DNA of 64,000 nucleotides from Podocnemis expansa (lineage: Eukaryota > Chordata > Testudines > Podocnemididae), in assembly GCA_007922195.1 (NCBI GenBank), contig ML681971.1, positions 16,054,253 to 16,118,252 on the forward strand, read 5' to 3'. Below the pieces are notes generated by a model. The model worked only from the letters and a program-made list of their open reading frames with translations. It did not search any database and was not told the origin of the DNA. Of this stretch, positions 1 through 11,900 are shown one piece after another; within the stretch, counting starts at the first letter, position 1, and each line of letters starts with the position of its first letter. A program made the position numbers and the translations under genes.

Positions 1-1068
1 GTTTCAGCACTCCAATGTATGCAGCTCCTCGGGCACATGGCGGCAGCTACGTATCTGGTCCCCAATGCCAGGTTTCACATGAGACACCTGCAAATGTGGT
101 TCCTGAGGAATTTCAAACCTCATCAGCATTCGATACACCGTGTCTTATCTATGCCGCAGCCCATAAAGGACACTCTCTCATGGTGGACCCTACCGGCAAA
201 CCTTCAGCAGGGGGTCCCTTTTTCTCAGCACACTCCGGCCCTTCTGCTTGTAACCGACGCCTCCCTTGCAGGATGGGGAGCACATACAGATCACTGGACT
301 GTGCAAGGGAAGTGGTCACATGCCGAGAGTCTTTTGCATATAAACCTCCTCGAGTTACGAGCCATAAGGAATGCTTGTCGCCACTTTATACACCTCATAC
401 AAGGCAAGAGCATAAAGATACTGACGGACAGTGTAGCAGCAATGTACTACGTCAATCGACAAGGCGGAACCCGATCCCAGTCCTTATGCGTGGAGGCCCT
501 CAAGCTATGAGACTGGGCTATACGTCACGGCGTTCACATGGAGGCAATACACTTACCGGGCACGCTAAACACGACAGCAGATGCGCTGAGCAGACATTTT
601 GCAGAACCTCACGAGTGGGAGTTAGACGACATGATCCTAGCAGACATATTCCGTTGTTGGGGTCAGCCGGCGATAGATCTATTCGCAACACAGAACAACA
701 AGAAATGCGCTTCGTTTTGTTCAAGGGCGGGCCGGGGCCGAGGCTCCCTAGGAGACGCGTTTCTACTGAAATGGCAGCGTGTTCTCCTTTATGCTTATCC
801 TCCGATCCCCATGATTCCCAAGCTGGTCCACAAGCTGAAGCAGGACAAGGCACGAGTAATATTAATCGCCCCAGCATGGCCCAGACAGCCATGGTACTCC
901 TCCCTCATCCAAATGTCGCTAGCAACACCGATCACGCTTCTGCTCATTCCGAGCCTGATCACGCAGAACAACGGCAAGATCCAACATACGCACCTGAGCA
1001 AGCTTCACCTAACCGCCTGGCTCCTGGATGGTTCAACGACTTGGAACACCTCTGTTCGGACCGTGTAA
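1..1068 (+). pseudogene. DIRS RT C-terminus / RNase H / methyltransferase-like ORF
   Basis: Frame 1 encodes the C-terminal part of a DIRS polyprotein. RNase H acidic residues can be placed at Asp 256-258 (TDAS), Glu 352-354 (NLLELRA), Asp 427-429 (ILTDS) and Asp 580-582 (ADALSR). Downstream, about 610-1000, lies the conserved segment with IDLFAT and FCSRAG that follows RNase H in DIRS elements and is often annotated as methyltransferase-like. The frame is broken by TGA at 508-510, where relatives have Trp, and otherwise stays open to TAA at 1066-1068. The catalytic RT YxDD lies upstream of the window. The family call is firm; the methyltransferase label is from general knowledge of the group. 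Confidence 0.85.
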
Positions 1069-2096
1069 AACACGTATTATTAAATAGTAGAAAGCCAACA
1101 ACCAGACTTACTTACCTGCAAAAATGGAGGAGATTTGTCGCATGGTGTCAGGAACGTCGTCTCTCCCCGCAGTCCGCGCACGTCCGGGAAATCCTTGAAT
1201 ATCTCCTTGATCTGAAAGAAAAGGGATTAACTATTACTACTATTAAGGTTCATTTGGCAGCCATGTCAACTTTCCACGAAATTGTGGAGGGCTCGTCTTT
1301 ATTTTCTCATAAGGTTGTCAAACGCTTTATGGAGGGCCTTCATAACATTTACCCAGACATTAGATCCCCGGTACCCATGTAGGACTTACCCCTGGTTCTG
1401 AGATCCCTCACTAGGCCACCCTTCGAACCGTTGGCATCCTGTTCCATGCTACATATGTCGATGAAGGTTGCCTTTTTGATAGCAGTAACATCAGCTAGGC
1501 GAGTGGGAGAAATAGGGGCACTCATGGCTTGCCCTCCCTTCACCACTTTCACTAAGGATAAGGTCTCCCTTAGGCCACATCCCAGATTTTTGCCCAAGGT
1601 CTCTTCCAGTTTCCATATCAACCAGACAATCCACCTCCCAGTCTTCTACCCAAAACCGCATAAGACCCATGAGGAGGCAGCACTGCATACCCTAGACGTC
1701 AAAAGAGCCATAGCCTACTACATAGACAGGACGAAGCCTTTTAGGAAAACGCCCAGACTGTTCGTATCAGTAGTGGAATGGTCTAGAGGTGATCCAGTTT
1801 CCAAACAGAGGCTCTCTTAGTGGATTGTGATATGCATTCGCACTGCTTATGAGAAACATGGTTCTGAGCCCCCACATTGTATTAGAGCTCATTCCACCAG
1901 AGCACTTTCCAGTTCCACAGCATTCCTCCACAATGTGCCAATCGTAGATATTTGCAGGGCGGCTACTCGGGCATCCGCCGATAACTTCATAAAGCATTAT
2001 GCAGTTGACAAGGATGCCTCTAGTGACGCATCTTTGGGTATTGCGGTGCTTAACACTGCCGCAAAGGGTACCTCCGAAGATCCCTCCACCAGTTAG
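880..2096 (+). pseudogene. DIRS tyrosine recombinase
   Basis: Frame 3 encodes a tyrosine recombinase overlapping the end of the RNase H/MT ORF, the usual DIRS layout. The N-terminal SAM-like core-binding part is near 1075-1350 (TRLTYLQKWRRFVAWC). Catalytic residues visible are an Arg at 1497-1502 (SARRVGEIGAL), the H-x-x-R box with His 1890-1892 and Arg 1899-1901, and the nucleophile Tyr at 1998-2000 (FIKHYAVD). TAG codons at 1380-1382 and 1818-1820 interrupt the frame, which ends at 2094-2096. The frame is also open from 15 to about 880, but that part is antiphase to the RNase H domain and shows no domain, so the true start is uncertain. Confidence 0.85.
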
Positions 2097-2112
2097 AATA
2101 CTGCTTGGTAGT

Positions 2113-2500
2113 CACCTATAATGGAGCAGCGGGGACACTGCTCGACGAAGAAACGGAGGTTACTCATCCTTCGGTGCAGTAGCCGTGGTTCTTCGAGATG
2201 CGTGTCCCCGCACTGCTCCACTTCCCACCCGCCTCCCCTCTGCTTCGGAGTACCCCCGTATATAGCGGGACTCCGCGGTGGAGAAGGAACAGACGGGTGG
2301 GGGGGGCGCGCACGCGTTCCAAACGGCGGGAAGCCGGCCACGCGCCCTTTGGTCGCGTGTGCTCCCCCCCCCAGGCTCTGCGAGAAGAATCTCCGCGGCT
2401 GGGTGCGAGCGCAGCCCAACACCTATAGTGAAGCAGTGTGGGGACACGCATCTCAAAGAACTACGGCTACTGCACTGAAGGGTGAGTAACCTCCGTTTCC
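2113..2500. repeat. DIRS terminal inverted arms with GC-rich spacer
   Basis: Left arm 2149-2220 and right arm 2430-2500 are near-perfect reverse complements (about 70 bases, few mismatches) separated by a very GC-rich 209-base spacer. In addition 2113-2140 and 2420-2447 resemble each other in direct orientation (cctata...gagcagc/aagcagt...ggggacac). This fits the DIRS right terminus with an internal complementary region, thought to template circular-junction formation. As RNA the arms would form one long stem. Confidence 0.75.
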
Positions 2501-4109
2501 CCTCAAAAGTCTCACTAAATTCTCTTTACACCATTCTGGTTTTGTAAAGGGCCCTTTGATTGGAGTGAATATGTAATATAATCCCCATTCATCTCTTATG
2601 AGAAGGCAGTAAACAAGCAGGTTGTCATGTTTCGTCCTGGACCCAAATTCCAAGTAGCTCAAATATGGGTGTAAGGTGGGTTTTAGTTCATTGCACAGGT
2701 AGGTAGCCTGAATCAGAATCTCTTATTACATTAGTGAAAAGTTTTAGATGAATGGCCAGATAGGCATCTACCTGAACACAATAACTGCATAATTTAACCA
2801 ATGGCCTTCCTTGATCTAATCTCATGGCTTTATTTAATTCTAACTGCTACTGTTAGCTCCAGTCATCCAGATTAGGTGCCAGTCCAACAAACAATCAAGC
2901 ACGTGAGCAGATCTGGGATGCTGATGGAACTAATCATATGAATATGGTTACTCATGTATGTGTTTTCTAAATATAGGTGGAAAACTGTAGGGTCCATAGA
3001 GCAGGGGTCTTGTCTCTCTTCTGTGAAACACCTGGCTTGTGTTTAGGTGTTATCAGAATAGTTGCATTGTCTATAATGTAAAATATTATAATGCTATGCA
3101 TTTGATTATATTAAATTTATTAAATAAGAGACAAAAAGAATCTAGTTATGTAATGTTTTAGATATGATTTTCTATATAGTTATCTCATTCCAGATGTTTT
3201 GCAGAAGAAATCTTTAGCGTGGCAGTGTATGCTCACTGGTTCCATCAATGTTAATGGGAGCCACGGGATTTAACTCCCTGTGCTGCAAATTTACTCTTAG
3301 AAGAGACAGCAAGATCAGTGGATCATTCACAGCTGCAGTTGCTTGTGTTGAGCTTTTCTCCCCCTTGTCTTGGAGCCTCAACAAATAGGCAGCAGATTTA
3401 TGTTTCAGAGAAAAGTGGGGAACAGACCAAAGCAACCATTATTAAGAGGTGTTCCACACTTTCTAGGTCTGTCTTGTTGTTTGACAGGGAGGAAATAAAC
3501 TGTGACACTTATGAATCAGCCAAGTTACACTGCAAAAGACATGGACTGAGAAACCTTGGGAGAACAATACACGTAACCATCTAAGTGTCATAGAGGCAAT
3601 GAAATGCACTGACAGGCCGATTAAGTATATCAAAACTGAATGGGAACTGGATTGCTGATATATTTTTTATCCCTCCCCACCTTTGACCTTGCTTCCAGCA
3701 TCTTCGCATCTACCACAAGACTTTGTCCTTTCAGTAACCCTTCCTTGGAAAGACTATTCATCCCCATCCTAATGTGTTCCTGGATTCTTGCTCTCCTACC
3801 TTTGCAGGTCAGACTCTTGGAGTTCCGTTCTGCCCTCTGATACACAGATAGATGCCTTTCCCATTTAAATTGATGGGGCAGGAGGGCAGAGTTTTGCTTT
3901 AAAACGTGAGCTAAGAACATCAGATATGGATCCAGCCTGCTAAGTAGCCCTGTATTCAATTCAGATCCATTGTATTGACTTGATGTCTGAGTGGGAAGGA
4001 TCTGGGCATGCTGTCATATGAGCTTTTTTGTACCATGGAAGAGTAGGCTAGAAGAGAAGGTTTGGGAAAGGTGCATGCTGCATCTCTCAACTGCAGCAAT
4101 TATAAGTAG

Positions 4110-4205
4110 AGTTATTTATTAGTTGCACTACGATACTGTCTGGGGATCCTAATCATAGACCCAGGCCCCTAATGTTCTTTACACTGTACAAACAAGTGAC
4201 AGGAG
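4110..4205 (+). repeat. ancient amniote interspersed repeat, first part
   Basis: Text such as gttgcactac...ggggatcctaatcatagaccc...ttctttacactgtacaaac matches my memory of a repeat widespread in reptile and bird DNA (the motif of 'tagcacctaggagccccagtcatgg...gctgtacaaacac'). The family continues at 4676-4790, so about 470 bases of AT-rich DNA (4206-4675) appear to be inserted between the two parts. Class uncertain (CORE-SINE or LINE tail). Confidence 0.45.
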
Positions 4206-4675
4206 CTATCTGGAATTTCTGACATTTCAGGCAAAAATATTATTTGGACTAGGAGTGAAAAATTGAATTTCAAAATTTTCCAAGACACATGTTTTTTTAA
4301 AACATTTCTTTTTTGGGTTGGTTGCATCATTTATCACCATTTTATTTTGAATTGTTATGGAAGAAAACAAAACAATTTAAAAATACAGATGCAAATAATA
4401 GAAAGTAATAAAATAAAAAAATAAATGCAATAATAATAATAAACTTTGAAACAATGTCATTTTGAACAGAAAAACCAAAACATACCAATTTGATCAAGTC
4501 CAAGCGTATATATTTGAAAATGAACCTTTTGACCCCTTTATCAAAATGATGCATATCTGGGTTTTTTCTACATAAAGTTTCATCAAAGTTGACATGATCC
4601 CATGGAATCTTTCAGTTTGGACAAATCATTATTTTCTGATAGAAAAAAAAGTCATTTGGAAAATTTTCAACCAGC

Positions 4676-4790
4676 GCTACACATAATGCACGACAGTCTT
4701 TGTCCCAAGGAGCTTACAAAGAACAGAGCTCAGTAGTATGCAGATGGGAGAAAAATTAGAAAGAGCAGAATAATATAGCTGACCAGAACA
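4676..4790 (+). repeat. ancient amniote interspersed repeat, second part
   Basis: Continuation of the copy beginning at 4110: 'cagtctttgtcccaaggagcttaca' corresponds to the family's 'gtccctgccccaaagagcttaca' segment. Old and diverged. Confidence 0.42.
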
Positions 4791-5222
4791 TCAGATGATA
4801 TAAAGTCACTAAACTGAGCTATGCCAGCTTACACCTACTGAGGATCTATCCCCGTACATGTCCTAAAGGCAGCCTGCCAGTTCAGAAATGTGTAGGTAGT
4901 TGTGGACAGGTGTGGTAGATATTTTTGTTTAGGTCATTGTTGCAGTATAGTGGTGTCAAAAGGCTAGATTTACTGAGCGTGAAGGCACTTTTGTGTCTTT
5001 AAAAATGGCAATGCAACACTGACACCTGTATTTAATGTCCATACGTTATTGCTTCCAATTTTTAACATGAAACAGTGTGCTGCAGATTTTTTCCTACTAG
5101 CTATGCAGAGAGAGAACTGTTTTTCCCCTTTAGATTTCAGCCCAGCTGTGGTAGTCTCACTTAGACTGGCTTAGACATCTGATGTAAATCCATACAGATC
5201 TTGGCTGTGTTTTTGACACTGA

Positions 5223-5510
5223 GGTATGTCTTTACTGATGGCAGCAAAATCGCTGCCATCAGCCTGACATTCTGGGTGCGATTAGCAGCGAGTATGAACT
5301 CGCTGCTGCGCTCTGGAAGTTGGCGCCAGAAGTCCTACCCCCTAACAGACACAACTGAAAGCCAACCGCAGCCCATTTATGGTCAGCTTTCAGCAGTGTG
5401 TCCCAGCAGCTTAGAGTCTCACCAGCAGATACGCAAGGCATTTTACGTGCCTTGCGTGTGTGCCGGTCAACTGCCTCTGAAAAGCCATTCAAGTGTAGGC
5501 TAGGGCTGAG
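5223..5510. mobile_element. multi-hairpin MITE (unclassified)
   Basis: Begins with GGTATGTCTTTAC, close to the GG(G)TATGTCTACAC terminus of a widespread reptile DNA-transposon group, and ends near a degenerate counterpart around AGTGTAGGC at 5489-5500. The interior is a row of short perfect hairpins: 5235-5245 with 5252-5262 (11 bp, 6-base loop), 5284-5293 with 5298-5307 (10 bp, 4-base loop), 5355-5362 with 5386-5393 (8 bp) and 5431-5440 with 5448-5457 (10 bp, 7-base loop). It is GC-richer than the flanks and has no coding signal. The terminus assignment is inference; the hairpins are read directly. Confidence 0.6.
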
Positions 5511-7889
5511 TTTCCTTTGTCGTTGCGTGCTCCCTTATTTCAGTCAGTGCTGTGAGTTTTATTCATACAGTCATTGTCAATAGGTTGGATTGCTGAAATA
5601 GGCTTTTTCTCCTAGCCTTCCTACAAATGCGCTTCATGTACCATAGAGAATCCAAGCATTTTATCTAGGTGCTTGGAATTGGCTATCATATGATCATACT
5701 GAATTGGTCACTCCATTACTTGGCAGTTGCCTCATATTGTCACTGCATGGATTATAAAATACAGATTCTTTCTTACAAATCATGAACCTTGTATCTTTTG
5801 ATTTAATATGACTTACTGTAGCGTCTGTCATCCCATAGAGCTTTACAAACTATTGACCGTCTACAGGAATCTCTTCCCCAATGGTATGTAGGTACTTTGT
5901 AATGAAAAGTAGCAGCTGTTCAACCACCCTGCAGTAAACACAGGGGACCTAAAGGGACAATACATAATCTATTTAAATTTTGACTAGGACAGCGATCTTC
6001 TTGGGGGGTGGGGAGAAAAGAAAAGCAGCATGCATCTTTAATGACCAGAAGTGATCAGTGTGATGGTTATAAGGTTCATCTGAAAGATGGCACCTCCAGA
6101 AACATGCTACTCCTGGGGGCACTTGTTTCAAGTACAATTTGGAAAGAAAAGTATAATATCATAGGGTTTCCTTAAAGTTCTTCCATAAAAGTGTATTTAT
6201 TCTTCCTGCTTAGCTTATGGGACCCATTGAGATCTTAGCTCCAGGTGCCACATGGTTGCAGCTGTCTTTTGTATGTTCTAGCCAGTTCTCTTAGGTCTTC
6301 TAAGTCTGAGTTGCTTTCTGTTGTTAAACCCTGCTTTTATTCTGCTAATAACTACATAAAGTGTGAACAAATATTCTGAGTGCTAACAGTTTCAGACTTC
6401 AGGGAAGGTTGGAATTGGTCCAAACTTAGCAGCTGGTCCTGATCTTTATAATTGGCTGAACTGAACTCTGGAATTTGAACAGTCCTGGCTTTTTAAAGAA
6501 GCTCAGTTCTTAATTTGGATCCAAGCATTATGGCTAGGGACAATGCTTGCCAATAGATGATCATTTGAACTCTCAGCTCCTTTTTATTTCAAATGTTCTG
6601 TCCTTCTCAATGAAGGACACTTATTCCCTGAATATTTATACAAGCCAGGTTAATATTTGCTTTCATTTATGCTGAAGGATGGGAAAAATCTTTTCCCAGT
6701 TGCACTGTGCATGGGCTGTTTGTTTGCCTGGATTTTTGGAAATGAACACTGTGTATCAAATTATAATATATTCCACCAAAGTCTTTTTCTGTCCAAGGAA
6801 GTTCCCTTATGAAATATCCTACTAGTTTAAGAGAAGAATAATATAGTTACTATAACTGTGTTAGTGCAGGAATAATTTTGCTATCAAGATTAAACTTGTA
6901 TACTATTGTGAAGAAATTCAGCACTTTTTGTGAATCCCTGTAGAATGTGATTTCTGGCTTTTCAGCAGGAGTGGCTCCAATATTTGGAGTTGTAGGTAGA
7001 GGCTTTTCTTCCTTATTGCAGTAGCAGAAGTGCTGGATGGTCCTTTGCCCCAAAATTCAAATACTCAAGGAGACTTTGAGCGAAGTATCCCTTTTGAGAT
7101 GTTACTTGAAAGAATGGATTTTAATGATGGGTGTAGCTCCAGAAACATTCAGCATTCTGGCGCAGATCAACACTTGATCTTTATCCAAACTATCTGAATC
7201 ACCTGAGTTTGCAAAACTGGGCAGGAAATTGCCTAAAATCAGGCTCTTTTAGTGAGATTCATGGTGTCTATCCTTTCTAGAAAGTATAAAATCAAAACAG
7301 AAAAAATGCCTTTTTGACAGAAGTTTGGCAGTTATGCTTCTATGGCTGGCCAGAATTAGAAAGGTTTAGTTTGTATTTTGGGGAAAGGTTCATCTCAGTT
7401 CTATTTTTATCAGAATCAGTTCACTTTTCCTTGCTTCCAAACCCTCCAGAAGCATCTAATGATTCATTCTCTGTCAGTAGTAAGGACATGATAGGAGTGC
7501 TAATTCACTTTCTGGGGCCCAGACATAGGGTCACCAAAGGCAGAGAAAGGCAAACAGACAATTGAAAATGTATATGTATTTATTACCCGCAAAAGGCTTA
7601 AGCACATATTTAACATTGAGCATGCAACCAGTCCCATGTAATCAAGGATACCACTCTGTTTAAAATTGGCAGGCATGTCGTATGGGTCCTTCTGTCATAG
7701 CTGATAGCACCAGCAGTGCCAAAGCTGCAGGTAGTCCCATTGGTACGAAGGACCAGGGATTCTGACAGAGCCTTTTCTTTGATGGCCTCTGTCTTAAGAA
7801 ACAGCTCTCCATTTGGCTTGAACCAGCCGAAATCTCTCTCTCTTCAGCACACTTATTTATTTCTATTGCAATGACCTGAGACTTCGTGT

Positions 7890-7995
7890 CAAAACCAGGA
7901 CCCCATTGTACTAACAAAAAGATAGTTCTTGTCCCCAGACAGTTTACAATCCAAGTAGAAGGCAAGAAAAAAATAGGTAGATGCAGAGAGAAGAG
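7890..7995 (+). repeat. ancient amniote interspersed repeat
   Basis: Same family as 4110-4205/4676-4790: 'accccattgtactaaca' followed by 'gttcttgtccccagacagtttacaatcc' and a purine-rich run. Old, diverged copy. Confidence 0.42.
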
Positions 7996-8770
7996 AGATG
8001 GGGGAGTCACCATTGGTGTGTTTAGAATGGTGTGTGAAAGGCATTTTTGTAAGACTCATCTTTTCCCCCAGGCATTTAAAAATGAAGTGGTTGGGGGAAA
8101 GAATTACAAGCTTGGTGAATTTTTTGAGGAATGTTTGAGGATTTAAGGTATTTCACTTCAGTGGAGGTGAGTTAACTGAATTTTGTATTGCTGCATTTAA
8201 TATTTTTAAGATCCATCAAGGGCACCTAAAACATAAGAAGAGGTGTCCTTTTTAGTTCAATAAAAATGTTTAAGAGATTTTCTGGATCAGGGTCTATATC
8301 TGACTACGACTCTCCACTCCGATATCTTGTGAGATGGCTTTTCAACCAACTGGAAATAAATGCTATCTTTTTCATTTTCCTGTCAGAATTGGACTGTTAA
8401 CATCCTCCTTGTGAAATATTTCTTGAGGCTCCTTAACTCCAAACACTATAAAACAAAGTTACTCTTTAGCTACATTGGTGAACCTTTCTGACAGCTTAAA
8501 CTAGGGGAAGAGGCATGTGACTGACTGTAAAATGCGTAGACCCTGGCTGTCACATCACACCTGAGGATTTTCACTTTTGTGACTACCCCTTCAGTGGCCT
8601 TTGATATACTGGAAAGGACAGGATTGAAAGAGGAAGTTTCCTCACTATAGGTCTCTTGCCTATATGGGCTGAAGGACTGTATTATGTATTTTGTTTGTTT
8701 CACTGATTAAATGGCTTGAGATAGGTATATCAGTTTGTGCTGTAATGACATGATCAGAAAGATATATATA

Positions 8771-8866
8771 GGGTGACTGGATAGCGTAGTGGTTAAGAGC
8801 GCCGTAGTGGTTAATACCGACGCCCTTTGATACGGGAGACTGGGGTTCAAATCCTGGTGGGTACCT
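8771..8866 (+). promoter_or_regulatory. tRNA-like 5' head with A and B boxes
   Basis: The first 96 bases of the LINE resemble a tRNA gene. TAGCGTAGTGG at 8782-8792 fits an A box and GGTTCAAATCC at 8844-8854 fits a B box, the two parts of an internal RNA polymerase III promoter. The A-to-B distance is longer than usual because gtagtggttaa occurs twice (8786-8796 and 8804-8814), a local duplication of about 18 bases. It is not a functional tRNA: I cannot fold a full cloverleaf. It may be the LINE's own promoter or a SINE head joined to the LINE. Confidence 0.6.
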
Positions 8867-8908
8867 ACCTACCTTCCCAGTAGGGGTCCTTGGGCAAAAG
8901 ACCCCCTA

Positions 8909-11900
8909 ATGCCTCACTTGCCTACCTCGAATATGAGAGTGACACGAACTAGGAGAGTCATGCCGGCTCGGACGTCGCCCGGATTAACAAGGTCCGCGCC
9001 AGATGTTGGGGAACCAGGACAATCTGACGATAAGTGGGCTACTGGAACAAACCATGCATGGACGAGACAAGAGAACCTGGAATTGATGGAATGCTACTAC
9101 AACAGCAGACCTAATGAGAGGGGATATATGAAACGTATGAGGGAAATATGGATGGACAAAAGACCTACATCCACACTAACTGAGAAACAGCTAGTTACCC
9201 AACGCTTCAACATAGTAAAGAGGCAGCTGCTCTCACAACTTGAGATAGACCAACTGCACATTACCTCCCAGACTCAAGAAGAAGCCCCAGAAGAACAACT
9301 CAAGGTGCAGCCAACACCTGAAGCTGGAACTTCACTGCCACCCACTCCATTACAGAACACAGCAGCTGATATCAGGCATAAGATCATGGATAAACTAGCT
9401 ACAGTCAACCCTCGAGACCGATTACCAAAGCTCGTGGGAGAAGTACCATCAGATAGTATGCTAGAAGATGCCAATAGAGCCCTAATGACAATTCCTACTA
9501 CCACCATCACTGAAACCAATGAACTGGTATATGCTACAGCCTCTGTAATCCTGGAGATGCTTGGCTACACAATCAAGAAGAACAGCAATACATACCCTCC
9601 CTGGAAAATGAGGTTGGAGGATAAGATCAAGGCAACCCGGAGAGAAGTTAGCCCGCTGGTAGAACTACAGAAGAGTGTAGAGATTAAGGATAAGACTCGG
9701 CTACTGAGAAAATACGAGGGCCTGACTCCATCTGAAGCCCTAGAGACTGCTAAGCAAAGGCTCACAGCACTGGCCACCAGGCTAAGGAGATATACTAGAG
9801 AAGCAGAGGCCAGAAAGATAAATGCCCTGTTCTCCAAAGAACCATCCAAGGTGTACTCCCAACTGCAGTGCAACAACACAATAACAGCAGAGCCACCAAC
9901 AGCAGAAACTGAACAGTACTGGAAGAACATATGGGAGAAAGAGAAGACTCATAACACCAGTGCAAAGTGGCTGCAGGACCTGAGAACAGACCACAGCAAT
10001 CTCCCAGAACAGGAACCAGTCACCATCACAATAGCCGACATCCAACAGCGGGTCAAGAACATGAAGAGCTGGACAGCACCTGGCCCGGACATGATCCACA
10101 CCTACTGGCTAAAGAAACTAACAGCAGTGCATGAACGCCTAGCAGCACAGATGAACCAGCTGCTAGCAGCAGGCTCCCACCCAGACTGGCTAACACAAGG
10201 AAGGACGGTCCTGATCATGAAAGACCCCCACAAGGGAACAGCACCATCCAACTACCGGCCAATAACCTGCCTCCCCACAACATGGAAAGTCCTATCAGGC
10301 ATCCTAGCCGCCAAGCTACAGGACCACGTGGGCCAGTACCTGAGCACAGCTCAGAAGGGCATTGGGAACAACACCAGAGGCTCAAAACACCAGCTGCTCA
10401 TAGATAGAGCAGTCGCCCAAGACTCAAGGTCTAGACAGACCAATCTGAGCACAGCCTGGATTGACTACAGGAAAGCCTACGACTCAATGCCGCACACATG
10501 GATCTGTGAATGTCTGGCGCTATACAAAGTCAACAGGACACTAAGGACCTTCCTCAAGAACTCAATGGGACTGTGGAAGACAACACTGGAAGTCAACTCA
10601 AGGCAGCTTGCACAAGTGGCCATCAAGTGCGGCATATACCAAGGTGATGCGCTGTCCCCGCTGCTGTTCTGCATTGGCTTGAACCCCCTCAGCCAGATAA
10701 TCACAAGGACTGGATATGGATACAAGTTCAAGAGTGGAACTACCATCAGCCACCTCCTCTACATGGATGACATCAAGCTGTATGCTAAGAATGAATGAGA
10801 CATCGACTCGCTAATCCACCTGACACGGATCTACAGTGAGGATATTGGGATGTCATTCGGACTGGAGAAGTGTGGCCGGATGGTAGTAAAGAGAGGGAAG
10901 GCAGTCAAGACTGATGGGGTGGAACTACCAGCAGGCCACATAGCAGACATACAGACCAGCTACAAGTACCTTGGCATCCCACAGTCACATGGGACTCACG
11001 ATGAGGAGGCAAGGAAGACAGCAACATCCAAGTACCACCAAAGGATAAGACAGGTCCTGAAGAGCCATCTCAATGGGAAGAACAAGATCCACGCCATCAA
11101 CAGGTACGCCCTGCCAGTCATCAGATACCCTGCTGGTATAGTGAGCTGGCCAAAGGAGGACATGGAGGCTGCCGATGTGAAGACTTGGAAGCTCCTCACA
11201 ATGTACGGAGGTTCCCACCCCAAATCCAACACCCAGAGACTGTACGCCAGCCGGAAAGAAGGCGGGCGGGGTTTGGTGAGTGTCAAAGCCACTGTCCTGG
11301 ATGAAACCCAGAGCATCCAGGAGTACATCAGTAAGATGGCACCCAAAGATGAGCTGCTGAGAGAATGCCTGAGGCAGCAGCAGCAGACATGGGAGGAAGA
11401 TCAAGCAGAAGAAGTGCCATGGCAAGACAAGACCCTGCATGGAATGTACCATCGACAGATAGCTGAGGTGGCTGACATTGGGAAATCCTACCACTGGCTG
11501 GAAAGGGCTGGACTGAAAGACAGCACTGAGGCACTGATCATAGCAGCACAAGAACAGGCACTGAGCACCAGATCCATTGAAGCAGGGGTCTACCACACTA
11601 GACAGGACTCAAGGTGCAGACTGTGCAGAGAGGCCTGAGAGACAGTCCAACACATAGTGGCAGGATGTAAGATGCAGGCAGGAACAGCATACACTGAACG
11701 GCACAACCAAGTAGCTGGCATTGTGTACAGGAACATCTGCACAGTGTATGGGCTAGACCCTCCCAAGACCAGATGGGAGATCCCACAGAAGGTCGTGGAG
11801 AATAACAGGGCTAAGATCCTGTGGGACTTCCAGATCCAGACGGACAGGCAGGTACTGGCCAATCAACCAGACATTGTGATAATAGACAAGGACCAGAAGA

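Larger units (their letters stand above)
1..2505 (+). mobile_element. DIRS-type retrotransposon, 3' half
   Basis: Right-hand part of a DIRS-order (tyrosine-recombinase) retrotransposon whose 5' part lies outside the window. In order it shows the end of the reverse transcriptase with RNase H, a region like the DIRS methyltransferase-like segment, an overlapping tyrosine recombinase in another frame, and a terminal block with long inverted arms. DIRS elements integrate through a recombinase rather than an integrase, usually without target duplications, which agrees with seeing no duplication at about 2505. Both reading frames carry stops, so this copy is dead. Base composition is more GC-rich than the neighbouring intron. 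Confidence 0.88.

Noticed and set aside
15..880. Long open frame in frame 3 before the recombinase domain
   Set aside because: It overlaps the RNase H domain out of phase and shows no motif; only the part after about 880 has recombinase similarity.
8771..8866. A functional tRNA gene
   Set aside because: A and B boxes are present, but the A box is duplicated and I cannot build a complete cloverleaf; it is joined to the LINE.
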